From Patagioenas fasciata (lineage: Eukaryota > Chordata > Aves > Columbiformes > Columbidae): 64,000 bases of DNA. Shown here one piece after another: positions 44,805 to 57,690 of the stretch. Every line of letters begins with the position of its first letter. Position 1 is the first letter of the stretch. The translations under genes and the position numbers were made by a program. The stretch covers positions 377,001 to 441,000 of the forward strand of contig NC_092523.1 in assembly GCF_037038585.1 (NCBI RefSeq), given 5' to 3'. The notes beneath the pieces were generated by a model, which saw only the letters and a list, made by a program, of their open reading frames with translations, did no database searches and was not told the origin of the DNA.

Positions 44805-47800
44805 TACGCGTCACACGGAACGACACGGCTCATCTTGTAACAAATACGAGCAAATAACTATTAACACCTACAGCAGTACTCCACAGATAATACTCAAACC
44901 TACCCACGACACACCGCCCTCACAAGTTGTACTCCAAGTTTATCCCACCGTCTCCAAAACAAAACAATTCCGGTACCCAGCTCAAATCTCTCTAACACTC
45001 AGCACCGCAATTAGGACACTCTGCAACACAGATGGCTCCACAACGCTCACACTCCTTGCAACTTAAAGCCACAGCAGCTCCTGCTGTAGTTTTCGGTGTT
45101 CAAGTGCATAGTCAGAACCAAGGCACATCCAAGAATTAAACCCAACTACGGTACACTTCACGGCTACATACAGAGCCAGCTTTGCACCACAACGGAGCAC
45201 GGGAACAACCAACACCAAAAGCTGGCCGCACAAACAACTCCACAGCAACTACTGTATACCTCTAAGGTGCTCGCAACCCCGTCCACGCTATCCTGCCGAA
45301 ATTCCGTACCACGACTTACGGACAGTTCGCGAGCACGTGACCGGTCCCAAATTTCAGAGAAGAAAGACTTCTCACCAGAGGTCCTCGTCCGTCCCCGCGG
45401 CGATCCGACCGAGACGAGGAGTCTCTCCAGAGACATCCCCGGGGTGCGCCAAGAGAGTCCTCGGCTCCACGGGCCCTGCGGCCGGACAGAGCGGGTCCTC
45501 CGGCTGGCTCACCGCCTGAAACGGGGAAAGAAACGGGACGGCAGAGTCAGCAGCACTGCTAAGCCACGTTCTTTATTTCATTTGACGATGTTAGTTATAA
45601 TTGTTTAGTTTCTCGCTGACAATACATCTGTTAATTATTAGTCAAATATAAACTAAGCTCTCAGCTTCTAAACAACGTGTTACTTAACCTTCCATCTCCC
45701 TCTTGTCGTGCAGAAGGATCTAAAAGGTGAAAAATATCCCCTCATCGTGCAGGCGGTCAGAAAGCATTTACCTCATGTCAACTGGTTAATGACGGGTACA
45801 CCTTCTATAACTTCCTCGCAGTATACGTTAACTTGGCAGCTTCTCTTCAAAAGCGAGAAGAGAGAAAAGGGACAGGGCTCTGAAAAAACAAGGCAGAGAT
45901 CAAAGCAGCGGCGGGGACAGAGGAAAAGAGGCCGGAAGAGCACCAGGAACAGGGCACAGAAAGAAACAAATCGGCGCGGCGGCAGCGGCGCGGAGACGGA
46001 GGAAAAAAACCCGGCACGGTCAACGGGACAGAGAGGAACGCGACCACGGGCAGGGAGCGGGACACGGGGACACGGCGAGGAACCACGGGACGCGGAGAGA
46101 TACCAAAAAGTCGGCAAAAAAGACTCTCTAACGCTGTTCTGAAAGTGTTAAACGGCGGGCAATTTCAATACAGCGCACCGCACGCTCAGAGGATGGCCCC
46201 TGTATTTGAGCGTACGTGTGATTCACGCTTCTTGGTATTCTTTACATACACCTATTGCATATTCATTTGCTTCTACCGCTTAGTTAGTGCATTAAACAGA
46301 AGTTCTTTCCATAACCCCACCCTTCGCTGGCAGTCCATCTCTGGTATGCCAGTGTCCATCAAGGGTCTCCAGCGGTCCCCGGTGCCCCTGCAGCCCGGTG
46401 CCCCCTGCCCCGGTGTCGGCTCCTCGACCTCATGTCTTGAGCACGCCCGCTGTCATTTTGTGCTGCTACTCAAGTAGCTCCTTCTCCATTTAGTGGAACG
46501 TCCCATTTTCCCAGCCTGCGAGCCAAGGACATCCCGCTTTGCCCCACCTCCAGTCCCTACAGAGCTAGTGTTTCTCTGTTAGGTTTCTGTTCCGTTAGGC
46601 CTGGTCTTGCTGCCTTATGCCAAGGGCTTTCTACAAGATTTTTGTTCCTCCTATCAACGGGAAGCAAGAGAGAGGGCAACAGGCAAAAACGATGGCAGAG
46701 CGAGAGACCGCGGGGAACACAGGGGCTTGGAGGAAGAAAGAGAGGAATGAGGAGCCCTGCGGAGAGACGGAGGACAGGAAAAAAGAAAATAAAAAGAGAG
46801 AAAAAAAAACGGGGCGGCACAAAGGCTCAGAACGTGAACGAGGACGGGAACAGTGCCGTACGGAATGAAGAAAGCCGGCAACGCCGAGCACGACAAAGGC
46901 ACAGAGAGAGAGACGGCGAAGGGAGGGAGGAAGGAAAGAGACAGAGCAGCACATACAGACACAGAGAGGAAACTAATGGCAGGGAAAAGAACGGGCCAGA
47001 GAAAGCGTGGGGAAAAAGGAGACGGAGGGGCAGGGAGGCACCAGGACACACAAGCCGGGGACGAGGCCCCGAGGGCCAGGGACTCACAGCGGCTCTCGCT
47101 TTCGGTGGCTGCCAGGAGGCTTCTAACAGCTCAGACGCTCCCGTCTCCTTCTCTCCTCCCTTCCTCTCCGGTAACTCGGGGCGCTCGGCCGTCCTCAGCC
47201 TAGGAGAACACGGTGGGGTGTCAGGGCTCCTACGAGACGAGGCTTCGGGGACATGGAGCCTCGCTGGCTCGCTCGCCAGGCAGCCGTCCCGCTCCAGGAT
47301 ACGCGCACGGACCCTGCCGCGCACGTTGGCCCCCGGCCCGCCGCACGCCGCGCAGAGGGAGCCTTCGCCACCCGGAGAGAGGGGCTCGCTCTCTCGCCCG
47401 CCGCAGGAAGCGGACGTTGGGCCGACGGCCCCGCATTTCTTCCTCTTTACCTCTCCCCAACCTCTCTGGCTCCAGCAGCAGCAGCCCCCGTCCACGCACG
47501 GGACGTGCTCCCCTGTCCCTTCTCCCGCCACGCTGCCAGACGAGCCTCGCCAGCCCGAGGCGGGCGCAGCCAACGGCATCCCCCGGGCTGGGAGCGAACG
47601 GCCACATCCTCAGCGCGGCCTCCGGGAGAGGGAGAGAAGAAGCAGCGGCCGTTAGCACCGTAGCTCACCCCTGCCCCAGCCTGCTCCTTCCGCAGGGGCC
47701 ACCGGAGAGGTGCCGAGGGCCGGCTTGCCGCCTTCACGACGGGGCTTGGGAGCGGCCCAGGAACACGGGACGGGCTCGCAGGAGCTGCCGGAGCTGGGAG

Positions 47801-48030
47801 AGGCTGCACGGGGCGAGCGGGGCCGCGGGAGGAGGCTCGGGGGGAGCTCTGGCGAGCTGGGGACGCACCCGGCATCTGCCCCCGGCCGGCTGTCGCCTCC
47901 TGCTCCTCTGCCGCACGCTGGGGACGGAGGACGGCGCCGCGTCTCCCACCTGGGCGCTGCTCCCCAGGTTCCATTCCCCGCCTGGGCTGGGGGGTCTGCT
48001 GAGCATCGGGCGTTCACAGCTCCCCCTCAG

Positions 48031-48239
48031 AAACACAGAAATTCCAAATTAGAGTGCAGCCTCTGAAAAAAATAGAGCAGGAGAAAGCAGAGGAATTAGT
48101 CAGAAGAAGGGACAGGAGAGCAGCTGAGCTAACGGAGGATTCGAGGGAAACGGGCCACCCCAAAACACAAGGCATCCTCAAAAAACCAGAGCAACTGCAG
48201 CAACGCCAGACAGCATTAAGACAAACTGACACCGTTTAG
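48031..48239 (+). CDS. Possible short terminal exon, core 5
   Basis: Counterpart of 4754-4962, sharing the core-4 variants. Frame intact. Product unknown. Confidence 0.3.
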
Positions 48240-49816
48240 GACACGCTCAGCATAAAAGCAAACACATCCACCGGTGCAGGAAAGCATCTCGCCCCTTCCC
48301 CACAGCACCGCCACAGGACACAGCCCTGTGAGGCCACGGGACGGGCTCGTACTGAAACGGAGAAATAAGCTTGACAGCAGAGTCAATTACACCGTTAAGC
48401 AGGCAATGTTTCTTTCATCTGCACTGGGGAGCTCTGGGGGTCGTCCTCTGCAAGTGCTCCCACGACTGGATGCTCTTGCATTGCTTATAATCACACAGTT
48501 GCTACATATTAATTACAATTGTTTTAAATTTTGAACATACAATATATCTAACCTAAGAAATAATTGATGAAGTTAGTTATAAATGTTTAGTTTCTCACTG
48601 ACAACACATCTATTAGTTAAATATAAACTAAGCTCTCAGCTTCTAAACAATGTGTTATTAAATCTTCTGTCTCCCTCTTGTCATGCAGAAGGATCTAAAA
48701 GGTGAAAAATATCCCCTCATCATGCAGGCGGTCAGAAAGCATTTACCCCACGTGAACCGGTTAATGAAGGGTACATCTTCTATAACTTCATCGCAGTATA
48801 CATTAACTTGGTAGCTTCTCTTGAATTCCCCCCTTTTCAATACACTTGCAAACTCTTTGGCAGTATAAGTCTATGAAATATTATCCTCTCGCGTTGTGGT
48901 ACAGCACAATTATTTGTTACCCACTAGCAGTACCAAACAGAACACTGTAGCGTAATGTAAGTAAAAACGACTAGCATCAAAATCAGAGTCCTAAGATCAA
49001 TGCTGACAGAACTGCGAAGCCGCAGCTCCTGCCGGTTCTGGCGTTGGTTTCCGGCACTTCTGACCGCTTCGGGTCAAACGGCGCCTCTTCCCCCGGCCGT
49101 GTGCTGCAGTACCCGAGTTTCGCCACAGGGCGGCAGCACTGAGACCGCCGCGGCAGCCCCGGGCGAGCGGTCGTGCCGCGTTTCGCGGGAACCCCGCAAA
49201 ATAAACTCCAGAAAACAAACGCAACGAAACAAAAACGCACACAGAGAGCCGCGGAACGAAAGCCGCGCGTACAGGACACAGAACCCGCCGGGCCTCGCCC
49301 CGAGCTCCCGCCGAAGCGGCGCCCGACCCGCCACGCCACCGAGCCTGCCACCGCGCCTTAGCTCTGGTTTGAAACGTCTCCCCCCGACTAACGGGGGCTG
49401 CGCCGCTCCCGGAGCGACTGCTGTCCCGGAGGGACACACGGCTCCAGACCGTAAGCCTTCGGCGCACCTGCCCTCGGGGTCACACACCTCCCACCGGCTT
49501 CGCCAACTCGGCCGTAAGGGCAGGGGGGAAACTGAACCGAACGCCTCCTCACCGCGCCGGCCCATCCCACTCCCCCCGTTCCAACGGCACGGTCACCCTC
49601 GCCGCGGCCGCACTCACCTGCCGCCTCTTTCGCCGCTCCGTTCCCCTCGCACTCTCCCACCGTCCCGCCGGGCTCCGCGGGCACCGACACCCGCCGCGCC
49701 CCGGAGACCTCCGCGGCGGGAGGCCCCCTCTGCCTTTCTGTCGCCTCCTTCCTTTCTGCCGCCTCCGGGGACCTCACGAAGGGCTACCCTGAGCCGACTG
49801 CCTCCAGGTCCCCGGG

Positions 49817-50420
49817 TGCCGGTTGCAGCAACCGCTCCACAGCCGCCCCGACCCCCGTTCCCGTTAATTCCCGGTACCCACCCCGAGACACCACGGACCC
49901 GCTCGCCAGGACCCGCGCTGATTGGCTGCTTTCCACCCCACCACGCTGTCCTCCTATTGGATGCTCCGTCCGGCGCCCAGAGGCCCGCAACGCCCGCCCC
50001 TCCGGCAAAATGATAGCCTGCCTAGGCACGTCAATCACCATTTTCTCCGCCTATCAGAGCTCGCAGTGAGGGCAGGCGCAGTAGGGAGAGAGCAGCACCC
50101 GCCCCTTTCCGCAACACGATTGGCTGCCGAAGACAAGTCAATCATCATTCTCTTGGCCCATCAGCACTCGCAGTTTGCTCATGCGCAGTACGGAGCCTCC
50201 GACACCCGCCCCTCCGGCAATCTGATTGGCGGACAGAATGGCAATTGACGTGCCTTGGCAGCCTATCAGCGATCCGCCCCCCCCCCAGCCTTCCCGCGCC
50301 ATCTGATTGGCCCGCTCTGCACCCTCACCCGTCTGCTCTCCGCCCTGCCGGGCCCCCCCCGCCCTTTGCCCGCGCGGCTTCCAGCAGCCGCGTTTGAAAG
50401 GAAACAACAAACCGCGCTCC
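49817..50420 (+). promoter_or_regulatory. CpG-island promoter P2, core 5
   Basis: Same CCAAT/NRF1 and ~106 bp repeat structure as 6540-7145; poly-C of 10 near 50277. Confidence 0.65.
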
Positions 50421-50732
50421 TTTGCTTTACGCTGACAAGGGGGGCGGGTGGTCACCTACCCTTAAATTCATTGTGAACAGAGAGAGCCGTAAGGAGCTCC
50501 GGCCGGCAGGTTTCTCTCCCCTGTGCCCGGGACTGAGGAGACGCCGCCTCCTCCTGCTGCCGCCTCGCCCGTTCCCCTCGCAGCGGGGCCGCCCCGGGAG
50601 AGCCGGGCGCCTCTTTTTTTCCCGGCGGCTCGTCCGACCGCTGCCCCCCCTTTCTGACGGGCACGACCTCGGTCGCAGCGGCAGCGCCCCCCTCTTACCC
50701 GCGGCACGGGCACCGGGCGCCGCTCCCCAGCT

Positions 50733-50765
50733 GCAGTTCCGGGCTGTGGCCACCAGACGGCAGCA
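50733..50765 (+). promoter_or_regulatory. Strong CTCF-like site, core 5
   Basis: CCACCAGACGGCAG at 50750-50763 with the upstream element. Confidence 0.6.
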
Positions 50766-53593
50766 CCGAGCGCGGTCACGCAGCGCCCCCGGGCCCCGCA
50801 GCGCGGGCGCTTTTTCTTGACCCGTGGGCAGCCCGAGCTCCCCGAACGCGCTTTCCCAGAGCCGCGCACATGGCAGACACACTGATAAAAGATAATAGCC
50901 CGACATTGCTAAAATGTTTTTTTTTCCTAAAGATGCCTTCTATCCTAATAAAATACATTGCCTCTCCCTGTGCCCCGTGTCTTGTCTGCAGCAGTAACTC
51001 GGCTCGCCCGCAGCTGCGGCAGCTCTGCTGCTGCTACAGGGTCAGTTCCAGCCCTTACCCTCGGCTGAGCAGCAGCCGGGCAGGCGCTGCTGCTCTGGGC
51101 GCTGCGCATCCTTCAGGAACGGTTCTCAAACGATCCTGTGCAACGATGTCCAGAGCCAGGACCCCCGCGGCGGGGGACAGGAGCACACGGCCGGGCCCGT
51201 CCCGGCTCGGGGCTGTTTCCGCAGTCGCTGTGAGTTGATCCGTGAGCTGGAACCAACCTCCCCATGCCCCGGCCCGGCCCTTTGTCCCCGGCTTTCCCAG
51301 GGCAGCGCAGCGGGCTGGGTCACACCAACTGTTCTCTGCTGGCACCACCCAGCCGGGTCACCTGTGTCTGCGGCTGTGGGGACACCCCACGGGCTCCCTG
51401 GAAACGGACATCACAGCACTGAGAGGGGGCGTTCAGGAGCCTCTGCGCTTTTGGGTTGGTTTGTTTGGGGTTTTTTTCCTTTTGTTGTTTTGATCGTTAG
51501 CTTCTTGTTGCTGGTTGGTTTGTTTTTAAGCTGTTACTCTATATAGCTCATCCATGGTGCTTATAGAGTATGGGTAAATCTACCCTGCTTCCTCACAGGA
51601 GACAACCATCTCGCTTTACAACAGGTGATTGAATCTGCTATAGAAAAGTTCAACCACCTCCTGTACAGCAAAGGATAAAAGAAAGTATGGATTTTTGTTG
51701 CATCTAATCCACAATGCAAGTACCCATTAACAATACATTAGCAGTGGGTTCCTTCAAATATTCACAGTGAAGGTAGTTCCTGGCACGATTGTATTAGCGT
51801 TCTTACTATTTTACGGGAGAAACACAGGGCACAGCTGATTTTGCCCACGTGCAGCGCAGTGATCACACGGGTGCGGTGAACCGGGTGGAAGGCCCTAGAA
51901 AAGGAAAATCAGCCTCCGTGTGCAGGGCCAAAACAGAAATCCTTTTCAAACTGTGCCATTTTAAAAAGCTACCAGGGGTATAAAGCAGAAAAAAGAGCAG
52001 TGAATGTGTATAATGACACAATTAGATGGTTCTCCAGTTTCATGATGTGCTCTTTTACTAACAGTGTCTGCTGGAGTGGATACCCTGGACACCAACAAGC
52101 GGGTCCTGGTGCTGTGCCCATGGCGATTCATCCACTGTGGCCGTGGGTGTCAGGCCCTGATACAATAGACACAAAACCTTGGGAGGGAGGTGATCACAGT
52201 AGAACGCTTAGAGATAATGGGCTAGCAGACTTGGTTTAATCTTTATTTAAAAATACACATGGCTGCTGTCTTTTCTACAGTTTAGGTAGGACGGGCTCCA
52301 ATATCTCTATGAATTACAATACATGACAAAAATTAAAGGGGGAAAGCTTTATTTTTACAATGGTAAATACAGTCTAAATCGTAATTTGGGAAACAGATAA
52401 AGGGGTGTAGCAAATGAGGCACAGACGATCCTGTTTTATCTCAGAAGGCTTTGGCGTATTTACAGCTTTAGGCACAGCGTGTCCAATCCCGTATAAAATG
52501 CACTGTCCATACCAATTCAGCCTGTCCCCCGATATAAGGACATCAGGATGCCACCCTGCATTCACCAAGGGACAATCCTGATCTAATGTTCTCTGTGTAT
52601 TCTACACCAATATCTGTTCGTCAACAAACCTTTTACTGGTTTCAATTTCTTTCCCTGATTGTCCTTTTTCAAATACAATGCGTATGTAACATTTTGTATT
52701 GTGTAATATGCATTATATAATAGACAATATATGATTTAAAACATATCTCATTATATATTACATGTAGTGCATTACTATACTACACATCTCGGGTATACCC
52801 ACCCAGACCTGTGCAGCATATTAATATTATTTACAGTGGCCACCATTAATTACAATATTCCCTGGTTGCTGTTCCCCAGGGAGTCAAACGATCCTTTTCC
52901 AATGTCACAAAACACAGCCCGGGGGGGATTTCTTCCGAATCGCTCCTGTCCATTGTCCACTACCTATTTCACAATCACAATAACAGACAATTGGTGAACC
53001 ATAAGTATTGGACTACAAAATCACCCAAGACACAAGTAACAACAACAACAAATCACTAAAGACACAAACAATCATACAATTGCTAAGGCACAAACAGCAA
53101 AATCACTAAAGGTACCTTTACCAAATTACTATTCCCTCGTTTTTCTCTTTTATTTATTGTTTTCTCATTTTCGTCTTTGGTTTTTTATTTCTTTTTAATT
53201 TACCCAATTTACCAAAACGCGCAGACCCAACGCGCTGGTGTCGCCCACGTCTCGCGCAGGCAGCCTGCAAACAAACCAGACAATGAAAGTGCCTTATCTC
53301 ATTGATGGGGTTTTACCCACGTCCCGAGCTGGCCCGAGGATCCGTGATCCCTTCCGGGAATTCCCCGGTGCCGGCACAAGGTCCCAGAGATCCTGGGGTC
53401 CACGGGAGGTCAGGCAGATTATCCCATCCTCGTCGCCAGAAAACGATACCGAAAAGTCGGCAAACAGACTCTTTAACACTGTTTTGAAAGTGTTAAAAAG
53501 CAGGCACTTTTATTACGGCGCGCTGGGCACTCGGGGGATCGCTCCTCTAATCCAGCCTGCGTTCCGCTTTCCTCTGGTTTTACATATCCTGGA

Positions 53594-54636
53594 ACTCCTG
53601 AAACAGCAAAACACGCCAACCACTGTTTACAGACGTCCCGTGCTCTTTCACCAGTGCGTGCAGCCGCAACGAGAAATCTGGAATGAGCGTCTACAGAAAC
53701 ACATACGTATTTACCCAATTCAGAACAACGCGTTACATCAGCTGGCCGTACTTGTCAGTAATCCCTCCTGGATTAACACCCTCTTTGGATGGCACGGGTG
53801 CCGACTGTTGGCAATCAGGGCAGGACATAAGAACGCTCCTGGCCTGATCCGTTGTAATTTGAAATTGTCGTTTTAACGACTTTGCATTCTGGTGAAAGAG
53901 TTTATGTGATAATTTAGCTTGCTCCAAGGCTTTAGGCACAGTAAGCGGCACAGCTCGTGCATCGGCCCTCCTATTGCCTTCCGCAAGAGGTCCTGGAAGG
54001 GCAGCGCGAGAGCGGATGTGCGCTGCATAAAAACCATGACGTCTATGATTTATTAGGAACCATAGCATTCTCAATCCAGCCATCAAAAGAGGATTATCCT
54101 CTTCCTTAAGAAAAGAAGCTTCCAGGCGGTTAAGTATGCCAGCTGCATAATGAGTCAGTTACAACATTCAAAGGCTCATTACAGAACATTCAAAAGCGAT
54201 CCTAACAGCTGTCAGCTCAAGAACTTGTTTGACCCTTGGTCTCCTTTTTCTACCTTGTGTTTGCAACACTGGGTATCTGAGTTTAGCCATGTAATTACAA
54301 CTTTACGTGAGCAACCAGAGGCATCGGTAAATTCAGTCTTGTCGTTGCTGACAGCAGCACTTGCCATACAACGGTAAATTACCAATTTCAGCCCACAGTT
54401 TATGTTGAGGGTAATAAACTGATATGTTCCCTGCGTATGTTGCCAATGCAATCTGGAAATTCACATCTTCAGTTAATTACCATTGCAAATTCTCCTTTGT
54501 TGTAGGAATAAATATACATTCAAAGTCTGTCCCATACATAGCATACAAACATTCTCTGCCTTTAATTATTGGGTTTGCATACATTTCTTTTATTATCCAA
54601 ACTGTTTTCATTGGTGTGTGAGCTAGAAAAACCCAT
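53594..54636 (-). pseudogene. pol: Class II ERV RNase H-integrase, core 5
   Basis: Left part of the provirus, same relic as in the other cores. 54486-54636 differs from the array version at roughly 20 of 150 positions, whereas the 300 bp to its left show about one difference. Confidence 0.85.
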
Positions 54637-55370
54637 TCCAACTCTTAAAGAATCACTTAATGACTTGTCCCATTGAAACGGTACTGCAAACGGTTGGACG
54701 GTATTGGCTATGAGTGCCAGCCAAACTGGCAGCTGCAAATTGCGTCCCCATCCCTATTTTTGTTCAACAGCATCGAATACTTTCTATATGGCCTGCTAAG
54801 CTTTGTCATCCAATACCTGAGTAGACAATAAATTCAGGTCTCCTTTCAAAAGTGTAAAAAGTAGACACAGTTCCTCTGTGGCAATGCCCAAAATAGGTCG
54901 GAGCCAATTTATGGCTCCTAGCAATTTTGTAAGTCATTTAAGGTCATGATATTATGGAATTTAAGAGTTACTGGCTAAGGAATGATTTCTTGTTCTGTTA
55001 TTTGCCACCCCAAATATTTCCATGGAGCAGTTTTCTGAATTTTTTCTTGTGCAATTTGTAATCTAGCCTTTTGTATAGCGTTACATAGGACTCGCATTAC
55101 TTGTTGTAGTTCCTGCTCTTATAACATGACAAGCAAGATATCATCCATATAACGACAGATACAAGCTGAGGGGTACAGCTTCCTCACAGGTTGTACAGCT
55201 GCTGCAACTACTGTCTTGCAAATGGTTGGACTATTTCTCATCCCTTGTGGTGATACCACCCAATGCTATCTCTTCATAGGCTCCTCTTGATTAAGTGAAG
55301 GAACACAAAATGCAAATCTGGGGGCATCCTCAGGATGTAGCAAGGTGGCACAGGTGTCCATGCCATAATT
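54637..55370 (-). pseudogene. pol: Class II ERV reverse transcriptase
   Basis: The minus strand shows an RFAFCVPS-like motif, then LPQGM-like SPQGMRNSP, and the catalytic YMDD at 55151-55140, followed three codons later by a stop. Further left, a KIQKTAPWKYLGW-like thumb motif is readable. Several stops make it non-functional. These 0.7 kb, with the gag region, are absent from the array cores. Confidence 0.85.
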
Positions 55371-55570
55371 TTGATTTCACCTTGATAATCAGAGTCAATT
55401 ACTCCAGGTAAAACAAACAAACCCAATTTGGTAGTAGATGATCAACCTATTAACAAAGCATGCACACTAGGCACTAAAGGCCCCCACACTCCTCTGGGAA
55501 TAAGCAATACCACAGCAGTAATTAATTATCGTCACTGACGGGCTGGCAGCCAAGTCCAGCCCTGCACTTC
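55370..55570 (-). pseudogene. Class II ERV dUTPase domain
   Basis: The minus strand reads PRGVWG, then a stop, SSTTKLGLFVLPGVIDSDYQGEI, which contains the dUTPase PGVIDSDYxGEI motif. In betaretroviruses dUTPase sits in the gag-pro region. Here the frame passes into RT within about 100 bp, so protease and the RT N-terminus are deleted. Confidence 0.75.
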
Positions 55571-55617
55571 CAGCTGTTCCAGGGAAGAGATCTCGGGTCA
55601 TGAGTTTAGACTTGAAT

Positions 55618-57300
55618 TTATTTGATGGGGGTGGGGGAAGTCCTGTCCCCCACCTCCTGGGAAGGGTTAATTGGCTCCCCCTTTACATTAACCCTTGAAT
55701 GATGTTCACTCACACAGTGCTTGCCCTTTCCCCATTTTGGACGATCTCTAGGAGGTACAGCCTTCGAAGTCTGGTGTGCATACTTTGTGTAATCTTTCTT
55801 TACACGACCCAGTGTCCCACAACAAAAACAATTCGATTTCAGTTCTGTTCCCAATACTTGTAACTGTGCTGCTAAAGCAGCAGCTAGAGAGCTGGTATAA
55901 TGTTCAGTTGCATTATGTTTTGACACACTCTCATATCTGCTATAGTACACCTTTCCCTATTCCCCAAATCCTGCAACACACGCTGACAATCAGCATTAGC
56001 ATTCTCAAAAGCCAATTATTTTAGTAACAACTCATGCGCTGTGTCATTATCAATTTGTCTCTCCAAAGCAGTTTGCAAGCGGTCTAAAAACAGCGCATAA
56101 GGTTCCTGTGATCCTTGCAAGATTTTTGAAAAGGACGTATTGGCATCTCTCCCAACCTCCAGTAACTTCCGAACCACTTTCATTGCTAGTTTTGCTATTA
56201 CACCACATATATATCTCTCTGGGTTACGCAACTTGATTATCTGGCAAAGCACGGGCACATTCCCCAGCTAAAGGACTGCAATCAATCCATCTCATCCGAT
56301 ATGCATTATCAACGGTCTCTATAGTACAGTTCTCCCAAAAATCAGATAACTACTAGTCAATATACTGTATGGTTAAGATCATTTTCAACAAAGAACGCCA
56401 GTCATGTGGAGTAAGTTCGTAAGAGGAGCTTAATGCTTCAAAAATGTATAACAAATGATAAAGTAACCCCATTTTCTTTAGCTAATGTTGGTAATTCCTT
56501 TACAACATCATATGGTAGCTGCTGAAAGCCTGGAGATTGCTGTTCACAACAGATCACTGGCCATGCCGTAACCACTTTCGAGTCTCCTGTTTTCAAAGCC
56601 TCTTCTCTACATTTATCCCACATGGTTTAATTAGTGTGCACTTTCGGTTGCAAAGTAACATCCGGGGGGAATAAATCAGGCTCTTACTCTGGGTCCGTCG
56701 GGCCAGGATCAAGGGGCTTGTCAGGCGACTCCCACAAACCATCATTTGCCAAAAGTGTTCACTGTAGGGTACATGCAGGGGCTTTGTTATCAGCCAATCC
56801 TTTATCCACTACTACATCTGTGGTCAGTGCATTTTTGCCTAATCTATCTACAGGATCCCCCTCCTTCCCTGGCAAGGGAGGAGCAGAAGGTTCACAATTA
56901 GTTGCAACCCGCGCAACTACTTCCTTCTGAGTCGCTATTAAAGCAGACATAATTTTTGCCCAAGTAGATAAATATTCACAAGCAGCTTTATCTCCAGTTG
57001 CTGCCTGTTCATATAATTCTCGTTCAACTTTCTGCCATGCCTCCAACTAAAATGTACCAGTTGTAGGAAAGTCCAGCACATGATCAGCAAGCCTTTCTTA
57101 TAAAGTCATTAATCGGACTACTGGTACATTGTGATTTTGCTTTCTTAATAAAAGTTGAAGGACATCTAGGGTTTGTTTGGTTCAAGGGATAACTTCCCTC
57201 CTATGGTTCCAAATTGCTCATCTTTTCTTGCTGATGGGCGCACGCTGTGGTTTCTGTTTCCTGGCTCTGTTTCCCTGTCCTTGTTCAATTGGGCTTTGCC
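55618..57300 (-). pseudogene. gag: Class II ERV gag relic
   Basis: Broken minus frames cover the matrix/p10 region (57046-56759), the capsid N-terminal region (56623-56438, with a PYDVVKEL motif), the capsid major homology region (56258-56016, with ILQGSQEPYALFLDRL) and nucleocapsid (about 55840). The zinc knuckle keeps its first two Cys but has Arg for His and Tyr for the last Cys. Multiple stops lie between the blocks. Confidence 0.85.
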
Positions 57301-57336
57301 ACCAGAACGGCTGCTGCCTTTACAGCCGCACTCAAA

Positions 57337-57354
57337 GTCCCTGTTCGGGTGCCA
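57337..57354 (-). other. Primer-binding site, tRNA-Lys type
   Basis: The minus strand reads TGGCACCCGAACAGGGAC, one base different from the tRNA-Lys3 complement, and lies two bases after the LTR end. Confidence 0.85.
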
Positions 57355-57356
57355 TT

Positions 57357-57666
57357 TGTAGTGAATGTGGCACCGACTCTCTTTTAAGGTGAGACAAGAG
57401 ACATTTGTTACAAACTCAGGTTTGCATTTATACTCGCTATGATGCTTGCTCAAGCATTTGCTGATTTGGTAAGTTCGTCATAACATAAGTGATATATTGT
57501 TACTGCCATAAAAGCATCGTTGTCTATACCACAAGCTACCCCCGTCATCCCCCTTGATGTATCATTCCTGTACCAATCCCTCTGTCCTCGATGTATCACG
57601 TAGCATACAGTACTTGCTTCTTGTGTTATTCCACTAATGATTGTTCTCACGCTGTCAACTCTCACA
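57357..57666 (-). mobile_element. Class II ERV 5' LTR (310 bp)
   Basis: Bounded by TGTGAGAG at its start and CACTACA at its end on the minus strand, adjacent to the PBS. A TATAAA box is at 57432-57427. No AATAAA was found. Target-site duplication cannot be checked without the other LTR. Confidence 0.75.
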
Positions 57667-57690
57667 GTTTCTCATAGGCCCAATGTCAGA

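Larger units (their letters stand above)
1..54485. repeat. Nested tandem macrosatellite/amplicon array
   Basis: Blocks recur in direct orientation at near-identity. The opening sequence at 1 recurs at 18741. The core start motif (GTGCAGCACC) occurs at 1337, 11510, 20071, 30242 and 44614, and a variant joint lies at 40414. Consecutive full cores are 10171-10173 bp long. A larger duplication has a constant offset of 26702 bp (13.71-17.66 kb against 40.41-44.36 kb). Copies differ by isolated substitutions, homopolymer changes and a few small indels, which implies recent amplification or ongoing gene conversion. Such arrays are typical of W/Y amplicons, subtelomeres and macrosatellites; the chromosome cannot be told from the window. 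Confidence 0.95.
44614..54640. repeat. Array core, copy 5 (right-most)
   Basis: Complete core that differs at its right end. Instead of the deletion joint it runs on into the full class II provirus. Near-identity with the other cores stops at 54485. Confidence 0.93.
53594..57666 (-). mobile_element. Class II (betaretrovirus-like) ERV, 5' part complete
   Basis: On the minus strand from right to left: LTR (57666-57357), PBS, gag, dUTPase, RT with YMDD, RNase H and truncated integrase. Protease and the N-terminal RT are missing, all frames carry stops, and no left LTR of the same type is visible. The left 0.9 kb is homogenised with the array; the rest is more diverged. Confidence 0.85.
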
